From an uncultured Sphaerochaeta sp. (GTDB taxonomy: Bacteria > Spirochaetota > Spirochaetia > Sphaerochaetales > Sphaerochaetaceae), in NCBI RefSeq assembly GCF_963667405.1, contig NZ_OY763408.1, forward strand, positions 2,503,757-2,567,756: 64,000 bases of DNA, written 5' to 3'. This document shows, piece after piece, positions 17,194 to 25,001 of this stretch. The notes below the pieces were generated by a model that had not been told where the DNA came from, searched no databases, and saw only the letters and a program-made list of their open reading frames with translations. The position numbers were made by a program, and so were the translations under genes. Position 1 is the first letter of the stretch. Every line of letters starts with the position of its first letter.

Positions 17194-18690
17194 TTACTCT
17201 TCTGCCATGGCTAATGCCAGGACCTTGTCTTCTGTTGCGTCGGTGGCAGTCAGTTCTCCTGAGATTTTCCTGGCGCGCATCACGATGATGCGATCGGAAA
17301 GCCCAAGGACCTCACTCATCTCCGAGGAGACCAGGATTACCCCGATTCCTTGCTTCGCGAACGCGCAGATCATTGCATAGAACTCCGCCTTCGCTCCGAT
17401 GTCTATGCCCTTGGTCGGCTCATCAAGAATGAGTACCTTCGGGTTGGTGGCCATCCATCGGGCCACGATGCATTTCTGTTGGTTTCCCCCAGAGAGCTCA
17501 AGGATTTTCTTATTCGGAGATGGGGTCCGTATCTTGAACTCCTCAATACCCTTCTGTGCTATGGTTGCTTCCTCTGAGGTATCGAGAACCCCGAAGCGAT
17601 TGGAGTGTTTATCCAGCAGGGAAATGGTGATGTTGTCCGCTACATCAAGATTGCCAAGGATGCCTTGGGTCTTGCGGTCTTCGGGAACCATGACGATGCC
17701 ACTGAGCATCGCTTGGTGGGGGTCATGGTTTACGATGGCCTTGCCTCTGAGGTACACCGTTCCTTTCTGCAGTTTGTCTGCTCCGATGATTGCGCGCATG
17801 GCTTCGGTTCTGCCGGCTCCGACAAGGCCGGCAAATCCGAGCACTTCCCCTTCATGCAAAGAGAAAGAGACATCCTGCACATGATCTGAAACGAGGTTTT
17901 TCACTTCCAGCAAGACCGGACCGATTGTCTTGTTTCGATCGAGGTTCCGATAGATGTCTCCCAGGTCGCGACCAACCATCATCCTGATCATGGTTTGTTC
18001 GCTGGTACTCTCAGTGGGAACTGTGGCTACGTATTGCCCATCCTTGAAGATGGCTACACAGTCTGTGATGGCTCGGATCTCACTCATACGGTGGGAGACA
18101 TAGATGACAATCTTACCCTCTTCCCTGAGTTTTCCGATAACCCTGAAAAGGCTCTCTATTTCCGATTCACTGAGGCTGGCAGTGGGTTCATCGAAACAGA
18201 TGACCCGAAGGTTGTCCCTGCTGTACGCTTTCATGATCTCGACCATCTGCTGGTAGGCAATGGAGAGGTCCTTGACCAGCGTGGTGGGTTTGATGGGAAG
18301 GCCGAAATCGTCAATGATGGCCTGGGCTTTCTCATTTGCCAGGCGCTTGTTGATGACGCCGAACCTGTTGGATGGCATTCTTCCCAGATAAATGTTCTCT
18401 GCTACACTGAGGTGAAAGAGGATCTGTCGCTCCTGGTAGATGATGCTCACCCCGTTGAGAATTGCCTGGTGCGGGTTATCGAAGTGGACTTCCTCACCAT
18501 CCAGAATATAGCGCCCTTCATCAGGTTGGTAGTCACCGTTGAGTATCTTGAGCAGGGTTGATTTGCCTGCTCCATTCTCTCCGAGGAACGCGAGTACTTG
18601 TCCACCGTAGGCTGAGAAACTTACGTGGTCGAGTGCCCGAACACCGGGGAAAAACTTGGTTATGTTTTCAAACGCAAGGGTATGTCCCAT
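17194..18690 (-). CDS. Sugar ABC transporter ATP-binding protein, RbsA/MglA type
   Basis: A 498-residue double ATPase when started at ATG 18690 (MGHTLAFEN), which has AGGAGG just upstream. The open frame runs back to 18972 but that part lies inside the divergent epimerase gene and the promoter, and is not coding. Domain 1: GENGAGKST, Walker B CFDEPTASLS. Domain 2: GLVGAGRT, LSGGNQQKCIVARW, LILDEPTKGIDIG. It drives the 16196-17182 permease. Its promoter carries the same twin AraC boxes as the DUF5107 gene, which ties the importer to that sugar pathway. Confidence 0.93.
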   Translation of the reverse strand: MGHTLAFENITKFFPGVRALDHVSFSAYGGQVLAFLGENGAGKSTLLKILNGDYQPDEGRYILDGEEVHFDNPHQAILNGVSIIYQERQILFHLSVAENIYLGRMPSNRFGVINKRLANEKAQAIIDDFGLPIKPTTLVKDLSIAYQQMVEIMKAYSRDNLRVICFDEPTASLSESEIESLFRVIGKLREEGKIVIYVSHRMSEIRAITDCVAIFKDGQYVATVPTESTSEQTMIRMMVGRDLGDIYRNLDRNKTIGPVLLEVKNLVSDHVQDVSFSLHEGEVLGFAGLVGAGRTEAMRAIIGADKLQKGTVYLRGKAIVNHDPHQAMLSGIVMVPEDRKTQGILGNLDVADNITISLLDKHSNRFGVLDTSEEATIAQKGIEEFKIRTPSPNKKILELSGGNQQKCIVARWMATNPKVLILDEPTKGIDIGAKAEFYAMICAFAKQGIGVILVSSEMSEVLGLSDRIIVMRARKISGELTATDATEDKVLALAMAEE

Positions 18691-18715
18691 GCCTCCTCCT
18701 CTGGTAACCATGGCC

Positions 18716-18780
18716 AGTGTACCACCAGTTTTTTCAACGCGAATTAGTGAAAATTGCCCAATGATTATCAAAAATTGCGG
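18716..18780 (-). promoter_or_regulatory. Importer promoter with twin AraC-type boxes
   Basis: On the minus strand the -10 is TACACT (18716-18721); the -35 position (18739-18744, ATTCGC) is poor, as expected for an activator-dependent promoter. Upstream lie two plus-strand boxes, GAAAATTGCCC and AAAAATTGCGG, with ATTGC starting at 18753 and 18774, 21 bp apart. Box spacing and offset from the -10 match the DUF5107 promoter exactly. Confidence 0.62.
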
Positions 18781-18845
18781 TGTAACAGTATCAGAACAAA
18801 AAAGTATTATCCACTCCCATCTATCCATGCTATACAGAGGATGTA

Positions 18846-19799
18846 ATGAAACAGATTCAATTGGGTACAGAGCATGGCTTTCACGTTCTTCTTTCCACCT
18901 ATGGGGCTGGTATCGTGGAATTCTGGGCTCCGGATAGAGATGGTAGATTCGAAAATATTGCCATGCCCGCAAAACATCCTGACCCGAGCTATGCCGGCCT
19001 TACCTTGGGGCCTGTGGCTGGGAGAATCAGGGATGCAAGGCTGAAAATCGATGACCATGAATTCGATTTGTCCATAAATGAGGGGCACCACCACCTCCAT
19101 GGTGGCAGTGGTGGCTGCTCCTTCCGCCACTGGAATCTGGTAACCCATGCAGACAATGAGGCGGTGTTTTCACTTACCCTCAAGGATGGGGAGGATGGCT
19201 ATCCTGGAAACAGAACAATCCAGGCTATCTACCAGCTGAAACCAGATACTACGCTTTCACTCACCTACCGAGCCATAACAGACAAGCCGACTGTCTTCTC
19301 CTTATCGAACCATACGTATTGGAATCTGGAGGGGCGATTCAATGCAGAACTGAGCGACCATCTGCTGCAGATTCCTGCTGAGTATGTGTACCTGAATGAT
19401 GAAGACCATATTCCCATCAAACGAGCAAAGACAGCAAATACGGCATTTGATTTCCAAACGAACAAACCACCCATTCCTGAAAGCAATGACAGCCAGCTCA
19501 TCCAAGAGCGTGGGCTGAATCATGCATTCGAGACAAGCGAAGCTACACTTTCCAATCCAAAGAGTGGAAGAAGTCTCACGATAACGTCCGACTATCCTTG
19601 CATGGTTGTTTACACCGGGGGCTTTCTCACCCAAACAGACAAAACAAAGGTAGTTCCTTCTTGTGCAATCGCATTTGAAGCACAGCAGCTACCTATTCTT
19701 GATCAAGCTGACTCTCCACAGTACAAAGAAAGGATTATCACCCAACCGGGGGAGGTTTGGGTGAGAAAGTCCAAAATTTATGTGCACCCTAGCAGGTAA
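18846..19799 (+). CDS. galM: Aldose 1-epimerase (mutarotase)
   Basis: A 317-residue galactose-mutarotase family enzyme that interconverts alpha and beta anomers of aldoses in the cytoplasm. Visible family motifs: GPVAGRI near residue 56, NEGHHHLHGG (first active-site histidine) near residue 80, the catalytic SLSNHTYWNL near residue 153, and the C-terminal glutamate region CAIAFEAQQLP. It is transcribed divergently from the sugar importer at 15151-18690, which suggests it prepares an aldose brought in by that system. The gene symbol reflects the family; sugar specificity is not proven. Confidence 0.9.
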   Translation: MKQIQLGTEHGFHVLLSTYGAGIVEFWAPDRDGRFENIAMPAKHPDPSYAGLTLGPVAGRIRDARLKIDDHEFDLSINEGHHHLHGGSGGCSFRHWNLVTHADNEAVFSLTLKDGEDGYPGNRTIQAIYQLKPDTTLSLTYRAITDKPTVFSLSNHTYWNLEGRFNAELSDHLLQIPAEYVYLNDEDHIPIKRAKTANTAFDFQTNKPPIPESNDSQLIQERGLNHAFETSEATLSNPKSGRSLTITSDYPCMVVYTGGFLTQTDKTKVVPSCAIAFEAQQLPILDQADSPQYKERIITQPGEVWVRKSKIYVHPSR

Positions 19800-19824
19800 T
19801 GCAAACGCGAGTGATGGGGTAACA

Positions 19825-19911
19825 CTAGACGAGCTGCCCAGTCTTGACAAGTTCAAAGCGTTGCTCGATCAACTCAATCTTTTCCTTTAGCAGGAACCTT
19901 GTCTGTGCCAT
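19825..19911 (-). CDS. Possible 28-residue small protein
   Basis: A short minus-strand frame, MAQTRFLLKEKIELIEQ at its start, highly charged and helix-prone, with a GAGAGG site 8 bases before the ATG. It is not recognised. It lies between the epimerase gene and the left end of the insertion sequence, so it could also be the surviving start of a larger gene whose remainder has been lost. Confidence 0.25.
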   Translation of the reverse strand: MAQTRFLLKEKIELIEQRFELVKTGQLV

Positions 19912-20002
19912 ATCTGTATCCTCTCTATGGATATGATATGGAAATGCAGCCTTTTCAGAGAGAAGCAACGAAAAGTCGGATACGGAGAATCAGGATATAA
20001 AT

Positions 20003-20027
20003 GGCCTTTCGCTGTTTGTAGTGGGTA
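20003..20027 (+). repeat. Left terminal inverted repeat of the ISL3 element
   Basis: This end pairs with 21400-21424 in inverted orientation; the longest shared blocks are CTGTTT and GTGGGTA. The match continues outward through five further bases (ATAAA). Confidence 0.75.
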
Positions 20028-20030
20028 GCT

Positions 20031-21365
20031 CTACATGATTGGCTGCAGGGGTAGGGCCAATTCTCCGCAGACGAAGTAGATCATATTCATGAAGTTCCTC
20101 ATGTTCCGGAAGCCTCTCGCCCGACTCTTGATGATGCTTATCTTTGAGTTGAACCCCTCCAGAATGGCATTGGTCCTCAAGGTCTGGAAGTAGTTGAGAA
20201 TCTCCACCGCATTCCTGGTCAGGCACTGTGCAAACTTGCGGATTTCCATGACCGCCGAGTTGGCGAATCTGATGGCCAGTCGCTCAAAGCCAGACACCAT
20301 GTCCTCGTCATAGGCCTTGTGGGTCTCATAGAAATCCTGCAACTCAAGACGATAGCTGTAGGCCTGCACCGTATCCAGATATTCGACCTGGAGCAGTTGG
20401 CCGAGCCGCTCTCGCTGCCTGTCGGTGAGGTTGTCGGGGTTCTTCAGCCAGATGTACCGCGTCTCTTTCAGGTCCTTTGTCTTTGCAGCGTTCTTGCTGT
20501 GCATTTCCCGTTTCCTGGTATTGTCCACCGCATCCGAACAATTCTTGACCACATGGAACTTGTCCACGGTGACGACGGCCTCGGGAAAGCTCTCTCCCAG
20601 GGCGCTGCGGTAGCCGTGGATCATGTCGCTGGTGGCAACCTTCACCTGCCCGGGTTTTCCGTCCTTCTCCTTGAAACGCTCCAGAAAACGCTTCACGGTA
20701 TCCTTGTCTTTTCCTTCCGTCACAAAGAGTACCCTTGCTTTCCCCACCTGCCTGCGCCTTCCGGCCTCATCGGTGACGACATCGGGATGGGAGAGGAATA
20801 CCGTGATGTAGTTGTGACCCTTGTGGCTGTACTCGTCCACCCCTATCGCACTGACATCCGAGAAGTCCTGGCCATTGAGGGCCTCCTCCACATGGTAATC
20901 GATCAGGCGCCACAGCTTGGTGTCGTGCTCCCCGATCTCCCGGGCAACCGTCCTGACCGGCATATGCTTCACAAGGGTGAGTATCACCCCCTCCATCATC
21001 AAGGTGAAGCCGCTGCCGCTTCTTGCCCAGGGCACCGGGACGGTCCTCACCTTGCCGTCGGGCGTGATGACCCTGGGAACCCTTGCCGTGATGTAACAGC
21101 GATACTGGAAGAAATTGAGATGCCTCCAGGTTCTCTGCCGGGTGTCGTGGACCTTGCAGCCTTGGTCGAAGCCTGGACACGGGAAACTCGACCCTTCCTC
21201 AAAATCGATCCGTATGTGGAGTTCCAACAGCGTTGGCTGCTTCTCGGACGGAACCATCTCCAGTGATGTGATGCGCCAAGGTTCCTCAAGGCCCAATCCA
21301 AGGCTGAAAAGTTTCTGAATATGCGGGTCGATCATCTGCCATGCTCCTTGCTCTAAACATAGCAA
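20031..21365 (-). CDS. ISL3-family transposase
   Basis: A 444-residue DDE transposase. The N-terminal part has the zinc-binding and helix-turn-helix region typical of ISL3 (CPGFDQGCKVHDTRQRTWRHL). The catalytic core shows the first aspartate in AIGVDEYSHKGH (about residue 173), the second in VVTVDKFHVVKN, and the glutamate in ILEGFNSKISIIKSRARG near residue 410. It is full length and has no frameshift, so the element could still be active. The start could be at the first ATG or at the internal MIDPHIQKLF about 10 residues later. Confidence 0.92.
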   Translation of the reverse strand: MLCLEQGAWQMIDPHIQKLFSLGLGLEEPWRITSLEMVPSEKQPTLLELHIRIDFEEGSSFPCPGFDQGCKVHDTRQRTWRHLNFFQYRCYITARVPRVITPDGKVRTVPVPWARSGSGFTLMMEGVILTLVKHMPVRTVAREIGEHDTKLWRLIDYHVEEALNGQDFSDVSAIGVDEYSHKGHNYITVFLSHPDVVTDEAGRRRQVGKARVLFVTEGKDKDTVKRFLERFKEKDGKPGQVKVATSDMIHGYRSALGESFPEAVVTVDKFHVVKNCSDAVDNTRKREMHSKNAAKTKDLKETRYIWLKNPDNLTDRQRERLGQLLQVEYLDTVQAYSYRLELQDFYETHKAYDEDMVSGFERLAIRFANSAVMEIRKFAQCLTRNAVEILNYFQTLRTNAILEGFNSKISIIKSRARGFRNMRNFMNMIYFVCGELALPLQPIM

Positions 21366-21399
21366 ATTACCCTCTATTCATGAATACCCAATTGCGTCT

Positions 21400-21424
21400 T
21401 ACCCACCAGAAACAGTGAATAACC
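21400..21424 (-). repeat. Right terminal inverted repeat of the ISL3 element
   Basis: TACCCACCAGAAACAG here is the inverted counterpart of the left end at 20003-20027. It lies 45 bases before the 3' end of the AAA ATPase gene. Confidence 0.75.
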
Positions 21425-21468
21425 GTTTATTTCTATATTAGGCGTTGCAATAGGATCAAGAGAGAACT

Positions 21469-22887
21469 CTAGGAATGTGATGTCAACTTTTCCCCGTCTT
21501 CATCAGGTTCATCAATCTCATACCCTTGGGGAAAGAAGAACGAATCAAATAAGGGGACACCTCCATATCTACCATCCAAATATGCCTTCTGAATTTTCTT
21601 GTCAAAACGTTCCTTGAAACGATCGAACGGGATAAGCAGGCTTGCTCCAGATTTGTTCTTTTCCACAAACCATATCTCATCCTGCCGGAGTATGGACAAG
21701 TCCATCAGATGGCTTTCATGTGTCGTGATGATAAGCTGGATGTCTTTCTTCTTTGCAATTTCAAGGAAGTTCTTGATGAAATGCACCGTCATCTGAGGAT
21801 GCAAGCTCCGATCAATTTCATCAATCACAAACACGGTATGGTCCTTGGTGCACAAGAGTACCGTAAGCATGTCAAACAAGCGCTGGGTTCCGTCTGACTC
21901 TTCATCCATCGAGAACACCACTTTTTCCAGCTTGTTGTGCTCAAACGTAATCTCCCTGAATTCAGGTTCTTTATTGACCATCTTTACCAGATAAAGCTTT
22001 CCATCACAGCTGACACGTAAACCTGATGATTTGGGATTCCCCTCATCCAGCAAGCCATTCTCTGTGTCTAGTGAAGCAAGAGCTTTTTCAACTTGTTTTC
22101 TGAAACCTGCAGGAGCATCTTCCAAGACTTTTTCCTTGGATACCTTCCGTGCTTCAACATGACTGATTCCCGTAGCAAACGTCTTGACAGCACTCAGAAT
22201 TTCATCGGTTGTGGTCGAGGAGAAGCAGGAATATCCTGAAACCAACGTATCAGGGAAGGAGATGTCCAACCCCTGTATCCATTGATAAATCTGTTTCAGA
22301 ATCCCCAGGTTCTTGTTTGCTTCGTAGATAGCTTCCTTATTGGTAACAATATCTTGGAGGAAAAGCTTGTTTTTGACGCTTTTCAGGTCTTTGATGTAGA
22401 TTTCAAAATGGGTGACATCCTCAGCATTGGCAAGAAGACTTGCATCATAGGCATACTGGCCAGTAACCGTGTTTCTGGAAAATACCTCCTGATTCTTGCT
22501 CTTCCCAAGAAGAACCAACCACTCTTCGGTAATCTCCCGGTCTGCAATAATCATCTCAAAGCCATAACTGTAGAGTTTACCTTCGATGCAGATCTCGAAT
22601 TCAAAGTAGGAAGGAAGCTCCTGGCACCGAGGATCAAGCTTATGGAAAGGTGTATTTGGTACTTCAGAAGTCCCATGTATGACCACACTACGAGCATATG
22701 CCATTGCTTTGACAAGGTTTGATTTGCCGGCAGCATTGGCACCATACAAAGCGCTGAACTTCAGCAACTTCATATCATCTGCTGCATAAAGTCGCTCTTT
22801 ATGATTCTGAACAGACCCAGCTATCATGGAAAAACCTTGGGGCTTGTTGAATGAAAGAAAGTTTCCAACGGTGAATCTTGACAACAT
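21469..22887 (-). CDS. AAA family ATPase, RloA/AbiL-like (AAA_21)
   Basis: A 472-residue SMC-like ATPase of the AAA_15/AAA_21 group found in abortive-infection and restriction-linked loci. Walker A is GANAAGKSNLV (about residue 49), the ABC-type signature region is SDGTQRLFDML (about residue 333), Walker B is TVFVIDEIDRSLHP and the switch histidine lies in LIITTHESHLMD. No nuclease domain is fused. In RloA-RloB type systems a small partner follows directly; here the ISL3 element begins 45 bases downstream, so any partner is missing or displaced. A TGTGA-N5-TCACA palindrome is upstream (22943-22963). Confidence 0.82.
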   Translation of the reverse strand: MLSRFTVGNFLSFNKPQGFSMIAGSVQNHKERLYAADDMKLLKFSALYGANAAGKSNLVKAMAYARSVVIHGTSEVPNTPFHKLDPRCQELPSYFEFEICIEGKLYSYGFEMIIADREITEEWLVLLGKSKNQEVFSRNTVTGQYAYDASLLANAEDVTHFEIYIKDLKSVKNKLFLQDIVTNKEAIYEANKNLGILKQIYQWIQGLDISFPDTLVSGYSCFSSTTTDEILSAVKTFATGISHVEARKVSKEKVLEDAPAGFRKQVEKALASLDTENGLLDEGNPKSSGLRVSCDGKLYLVKMVNKEPEFREITFEHNKLEKVVFSMDEESDGTQRLFDMLTVLLCTKDHTVFVIDEIDRSLHPQMTVHFIKNFLEIAKKKDIQLIITTHESHLMDLSILRQDEIWFVEKNKSGASLLIPFDRFKERFDKKIQKAYLDGRYGGVPLFDSFFFPQGYEIDEPDEDGEKLTSHS

Positions 22888-22942
22888 ATGGGAGTTCTCC
22901 TACCAAGAGGTTACCATACACATATCAAGATAGCAACATTGT

Positions 22943-22963
22943 AAATGTGATTTTTTCACATTT
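22943..22963. promoter_or_regulatory. CRP-like palindrome upstream of the AAA ATPase gene
   Basis: AAATGTGA and TCACATTT (8-bp arms) flank five T residues, 56 bases before the ATPase ATG. The half-sites match TGTGA/TCACA but the spacer is one base shorter than a standard CRP site. It could also be a weak hairpin after the DUF1413 gene. Confidence 0.4.
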
Positions 22964-22977
22964 TTATAGTGATAAAT

Positions 22978-23271
22978 CTACTGCTTCTCATACCGCTGCT
23001 GTCCCGATACTCCCTTGTTGATTACGGAGATGGAACACTTTTGGGAACTGACATGACTGAGAAACAGGGAACCAAGCAAGAGCCGTTCTCCCCTGGGGAT
23101 CCTGTTCCAGACATACCCCTTGAACAGGTCCTTGAGCAGGAAGCTCTCCCCCTCTTTCAGGTTTTTCGCTTCCTTGAGTGCTGCTTCCAAGAGTGCATTG
23201 ATGTCATTCATCGCCTGTTCCTTACTCATCTGCATATTGATATTGTTCACACTATCATAGGAATAAGCCAA
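22978..23271 (-). CDS. DUF1413 family small protein
   Basis: A protein of up to 97 residues. The C-terminal half carries the DUF1413 pattern (GESFLLKDLF, then WNRIPRGERLLLGSLFL) found in short proteins of phages, plasmids and toxin-antitoxin neighbourhoods; no function is assigned. The N-terminal part is a charged amphipathic helix. The start is uncertain: the frame begins at TTG 23271, with ATGs at 23235 and 23229, none with a strong ribosome site. It follows the HipA-type gene by only 15 bases on the same strand, so it is probably the third gene of that operon. Confidence 0.7.
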   Translation of the reverse strand: MAYSYDSVNNINMQMSKEQAMNDINALLEAALKEAKNLKEGESFLLKDLFKGYVWNRIPRGERLLLGSLFLSHVSSQKCSISVINKGVSGQQRYEKQ

Positions 23272-23286
23272 AGAAAAGCTCTTGCC

Positions 23287-24519
23287 TCAGAGCCCAATCT
23301 CTTTGGCAATACGCTGGATACTGGCATCTGCCACTCCATACTGACGGGCAAGGCCCGCCCAAGAGCCCAAAGCTGCTTGGGTTTGCTCGATGATCCGAGC
23401 GCTTTGTAGTTTGCCGAGGTTGGCATGTATTCCGAGCTTGAGAAGATGCTCAGCTTGGGGATATCGTCCCTCACCCATCACCATCGTGCTCTGCTCTCCT
23501 CCCACCCCGAACGAGAAGGTAAGATCATAGGCAGGCGCGAACTTCCACTCACCTTGTTCGTTCATCAGGAAGCTGAAGTTCTTAGCATGATCATCGCGAT
23601 TGTGCGCCAGAACGTTGAAGACTGCAAGGCGATACATCTTCTCAACTTCACGGATATCACGGGTGAGGTGAAACGTAAGCGCAAGCAAATCCTGGTAATC
23701 GAGAGCGGGAGTGTGGAAGTCCGTGTGCAACAATCCTGCAGCAGTATGCATATGAAAGCGGGAGTCTCCATCACGGTCAAAACGCATGGTTGCGAAATAC
23801 CCCGGGCCATGGTGTGCAGGAAAGAGGTGCACGTGTGGCATCTCAACTCCTGCATCCTTTGCCATGAGAGCATACACATACTCAATGGCCCCTGCATCCA
23901 AACCATCATCTCTTGTCGGAAACTTTACCAACCAGGGAGCAAACCCCTGCGAAGGAGTTCCCAATCCATGGATAATGTTCTTTTTGGATTGTGAAACATT
24001 GACCAGCGCCTTGGGCCTTGCTCCAGCAGAAGAGCCACCCAGCGAAAGCAGCTGCTCCAACACATCCTCAGCAGTCCCCTCCAGCACCTGCTGTACTGCA
24101 GAGGCAACAAGATCAAGATCCAAAGGCTCCTGGCCATACCCCAACGCTATCCCAGGCTCATACACCAAGGCCCCAAGGCCTTGCTTCCCCACCCAGGCCA
24201 ATCGGTCCAGTGCAGTGAGAAGCTTCGGATCTGTTCCTTGTGAGCGTACATACCGATCAAGCAGGAGTCGGCCCCATCCATCGGGAAGACTGTCATGAAA
24301 GACACCTGGCAACCCTTCAAACAAGAAACGGTCAAAGGCAGAGACCCCTGGCTTCAAGGGAAGATGGAAGGGAGAAATCTCAAGCCCACGCTCCAGAAAA
24401 TCCGACTCATACGCAAAGTAGATGGTGCCCTGGCTCCGTGCCAAACGGCCAACAGGTATCTTGCCCTTCCCAAAGTCAAGGCTGACCTGGATCACTTCTA
24501 CGGAAGAAGGCCCTTTCAT
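23287..24519 (-). CDS. HipA-family toxin kinase
   Basis: A 410-residue HipA-type serine/threonine kinase. The N-terminal HipA_N domain contains PFHLPLKPG and FEGLPGVFHDSLPDGWGRLLLDR; the kinase domain has WLVKFP (ATP-contact lysine, about residue 198), the catalytic loop FNVLAHNRDDHAKNFSFLMN (Asp of NRDDH near residue 310) and the metal-binding APAYDLTFS. These residues are intact, so the kinase is probably active; relatives phosphorylate aminoacyl-tRNA synthetases and cause dormancy. The start overlaps the antitoxin stop as ATGA, so the pair is translationally coupled. Confidence 0.92.
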   Translation of the reverse strand: MKGPSSVEVIQVSLDFGKGKIPVGRLARSQGTIYFAYESDFLERGLEISPFHLPLKPGVSAFDRFLFEGLPGVFHDSLPDGWGRLLLDRYVRSQGTDPKLLTALDRLAWVGKQGLGALVYEPGIALGYGQEPLDLDLVASAVQQVLEGTAEDVLEQLLSLGGSSAGARPKALVNVSQSKKNIIHGLGTPSQGFAPWLVKFPTRDDGLDAGAIEYVYALMAKDAGVEMPHVHLFPAHHGPGYFATMRFDRDGDSRFHMHTAAGLLHTDFHTPALDYQDLLALTFHLTRDIREVEKMYRLAVFNVLAHNRDDHAKNFSFLMNEQGEWKFAPAYDLTFSFGVGGEQSTMVMGEGRYPQAEHLLKLGIHANLGKLQSARIIEQTQAALGSWAGLARQYGVADASIQRIAKEIGL

Positions 24520-24824
24520 GTCCTCCTCCCACGCTTGCGCTTCTGTACCTGCCCCTGGTCAATCACCTCGTCAATGGTAGCGAATGGGGTTTGTGCTCCC
24601 TCCAAGGCTTTCACCAAGGCAGGCAACAAACCCAAGACCATCAAGAGCTTCACCAGTGATTCCAAGGAGATGACTCCCTGTTGTTCAAACTTTCGCAAGG
24701 TTGCAAGTGAAACCCCGCTCCGCTTTGCAAGACCGGCTTGGGTCAGGTTCTGTTCCAACCGCTGTTCACGGACACTGTCTGCTATTGCCAACTGTGCTTG
24801 TACTGGTGTCATGAGTGATATCAT
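24516..24824 (-). CDS. HipB-like XRE-family antitoxin
   Basis: A 102-residue protein with a Cro/XRE helix-turn-helix (REQRLEQNLTQAGLAKRSGVSLATLRKFEQ, split here around residues 20-48) and a helical C-terminus. It should neutralise the downstream HipA kinase and repress its own operon. ATG 24824 and ATG 24812 are both possible. A nested inverted repeat at 24823-24865 covers the first ATG, which suits autoregulation. Its stop overlaps the HipA start. Confidence 0.9.
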   Translation of the reverse strand: MISLMTPVQAQLAIADSVREQRLEQNLTQAGLAKRSGVSLATLRKFEQQGVISLESLVKLLMVLGLLPALVKALEGAQTPFATIDEVIDQGQVQKRKRGRRT

Positions 24825-24865
24825 AGTAGCTATTAAATTCCTTTTAATTCTATAATTACTACTAT
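24823..24865. promoter_or_regulatory. Nested palindrome at the hipB start (candidate operator)
   Basis: Outer arms ATAGTAG and CTACTAT enclose an inner pair (ATTAAA/TTTAAT-like), centred about 24844. It overlaps or lies just upstream of the HipB start, the usual location of HipB-type autoregulatory operators. Confidence 0.5.
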
Positions 24866-24923
24866 ACTAGCAATACATCGAAACCACAAGAGGAGCCCAC
24901 TGTACGTAACCAAGCAGTCTTAT

Positions 24924-24999
24924 CTACAGAGTTTCCTTTTCCCCCATCTCAGCATGCACCATGTCAGCTGCCATGCGGGCAGTCATGATGCAGGTGGGA
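24924..24999 (-). pseudogene. 3'-end remnant of an FAD oxidoreductase gene
   Basis: The minus strand encodes PTCIMTARMAADMVHAEMG, then EKETL and a stop: the last 25 or so residues of the oxidoreductase whose intact copy lies at 34522-36129. Nucleotides 24936-24999 match 34531-34594 with one mismatch, and then the sequences diverge, including different final codons. The match begins three bases from the stop codon of the tandem binding-domain gene. The remnant therefore marks the far junction of the 25-34 kb block. Confidence 0.85.
24936..24999 (-). repeat. 64-bp direct repeat, distal copy
   Basis: It is identical to 34531-34594 except for one base (T at 24947 against G). With the other copy it brackets the importer/two-component block in direct orientation. 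Confidence 0.88.
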
Positions 25000-25001
25000 G
25001 T

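Larger units (their letters stand above)
20003..21424 (-). mobile_element. ISL3-family insertion sequence
   Basis: A 1.42-kb element containing one transposase gene. The ends are imperfect inverted repeats: the left end reads GGCCTTTCGCTGTTTG and the right end, reverse-complemented, GGTTATTCACTGTTTC; both continue into TnGTGGGTA, with an additional ATAAA outside each. The transposase stop is only about 27 bases from the left end, as usual for compact IS elements. No clear 8-bp target duplication was found, so the insertion may be old or rearranged. It lies between the epimerase and the AAA ATPase gene. Confidence 0.85.

Noticed and set aside
18691..18972. N-terminal extension of the second importer ATPase
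   Set aside because: It would lie inside the divergent epimerase gene and across the AraC-box promoter; the family start and a ribosome site are at 18690.
19990..21435. Target-site duplication of the ISL3 element
   Set aside because: The 8 bases outside each end (ATATAAAT on the left, GTTTATTT on the right) do not match, and shifting the ends does not give a better pair.
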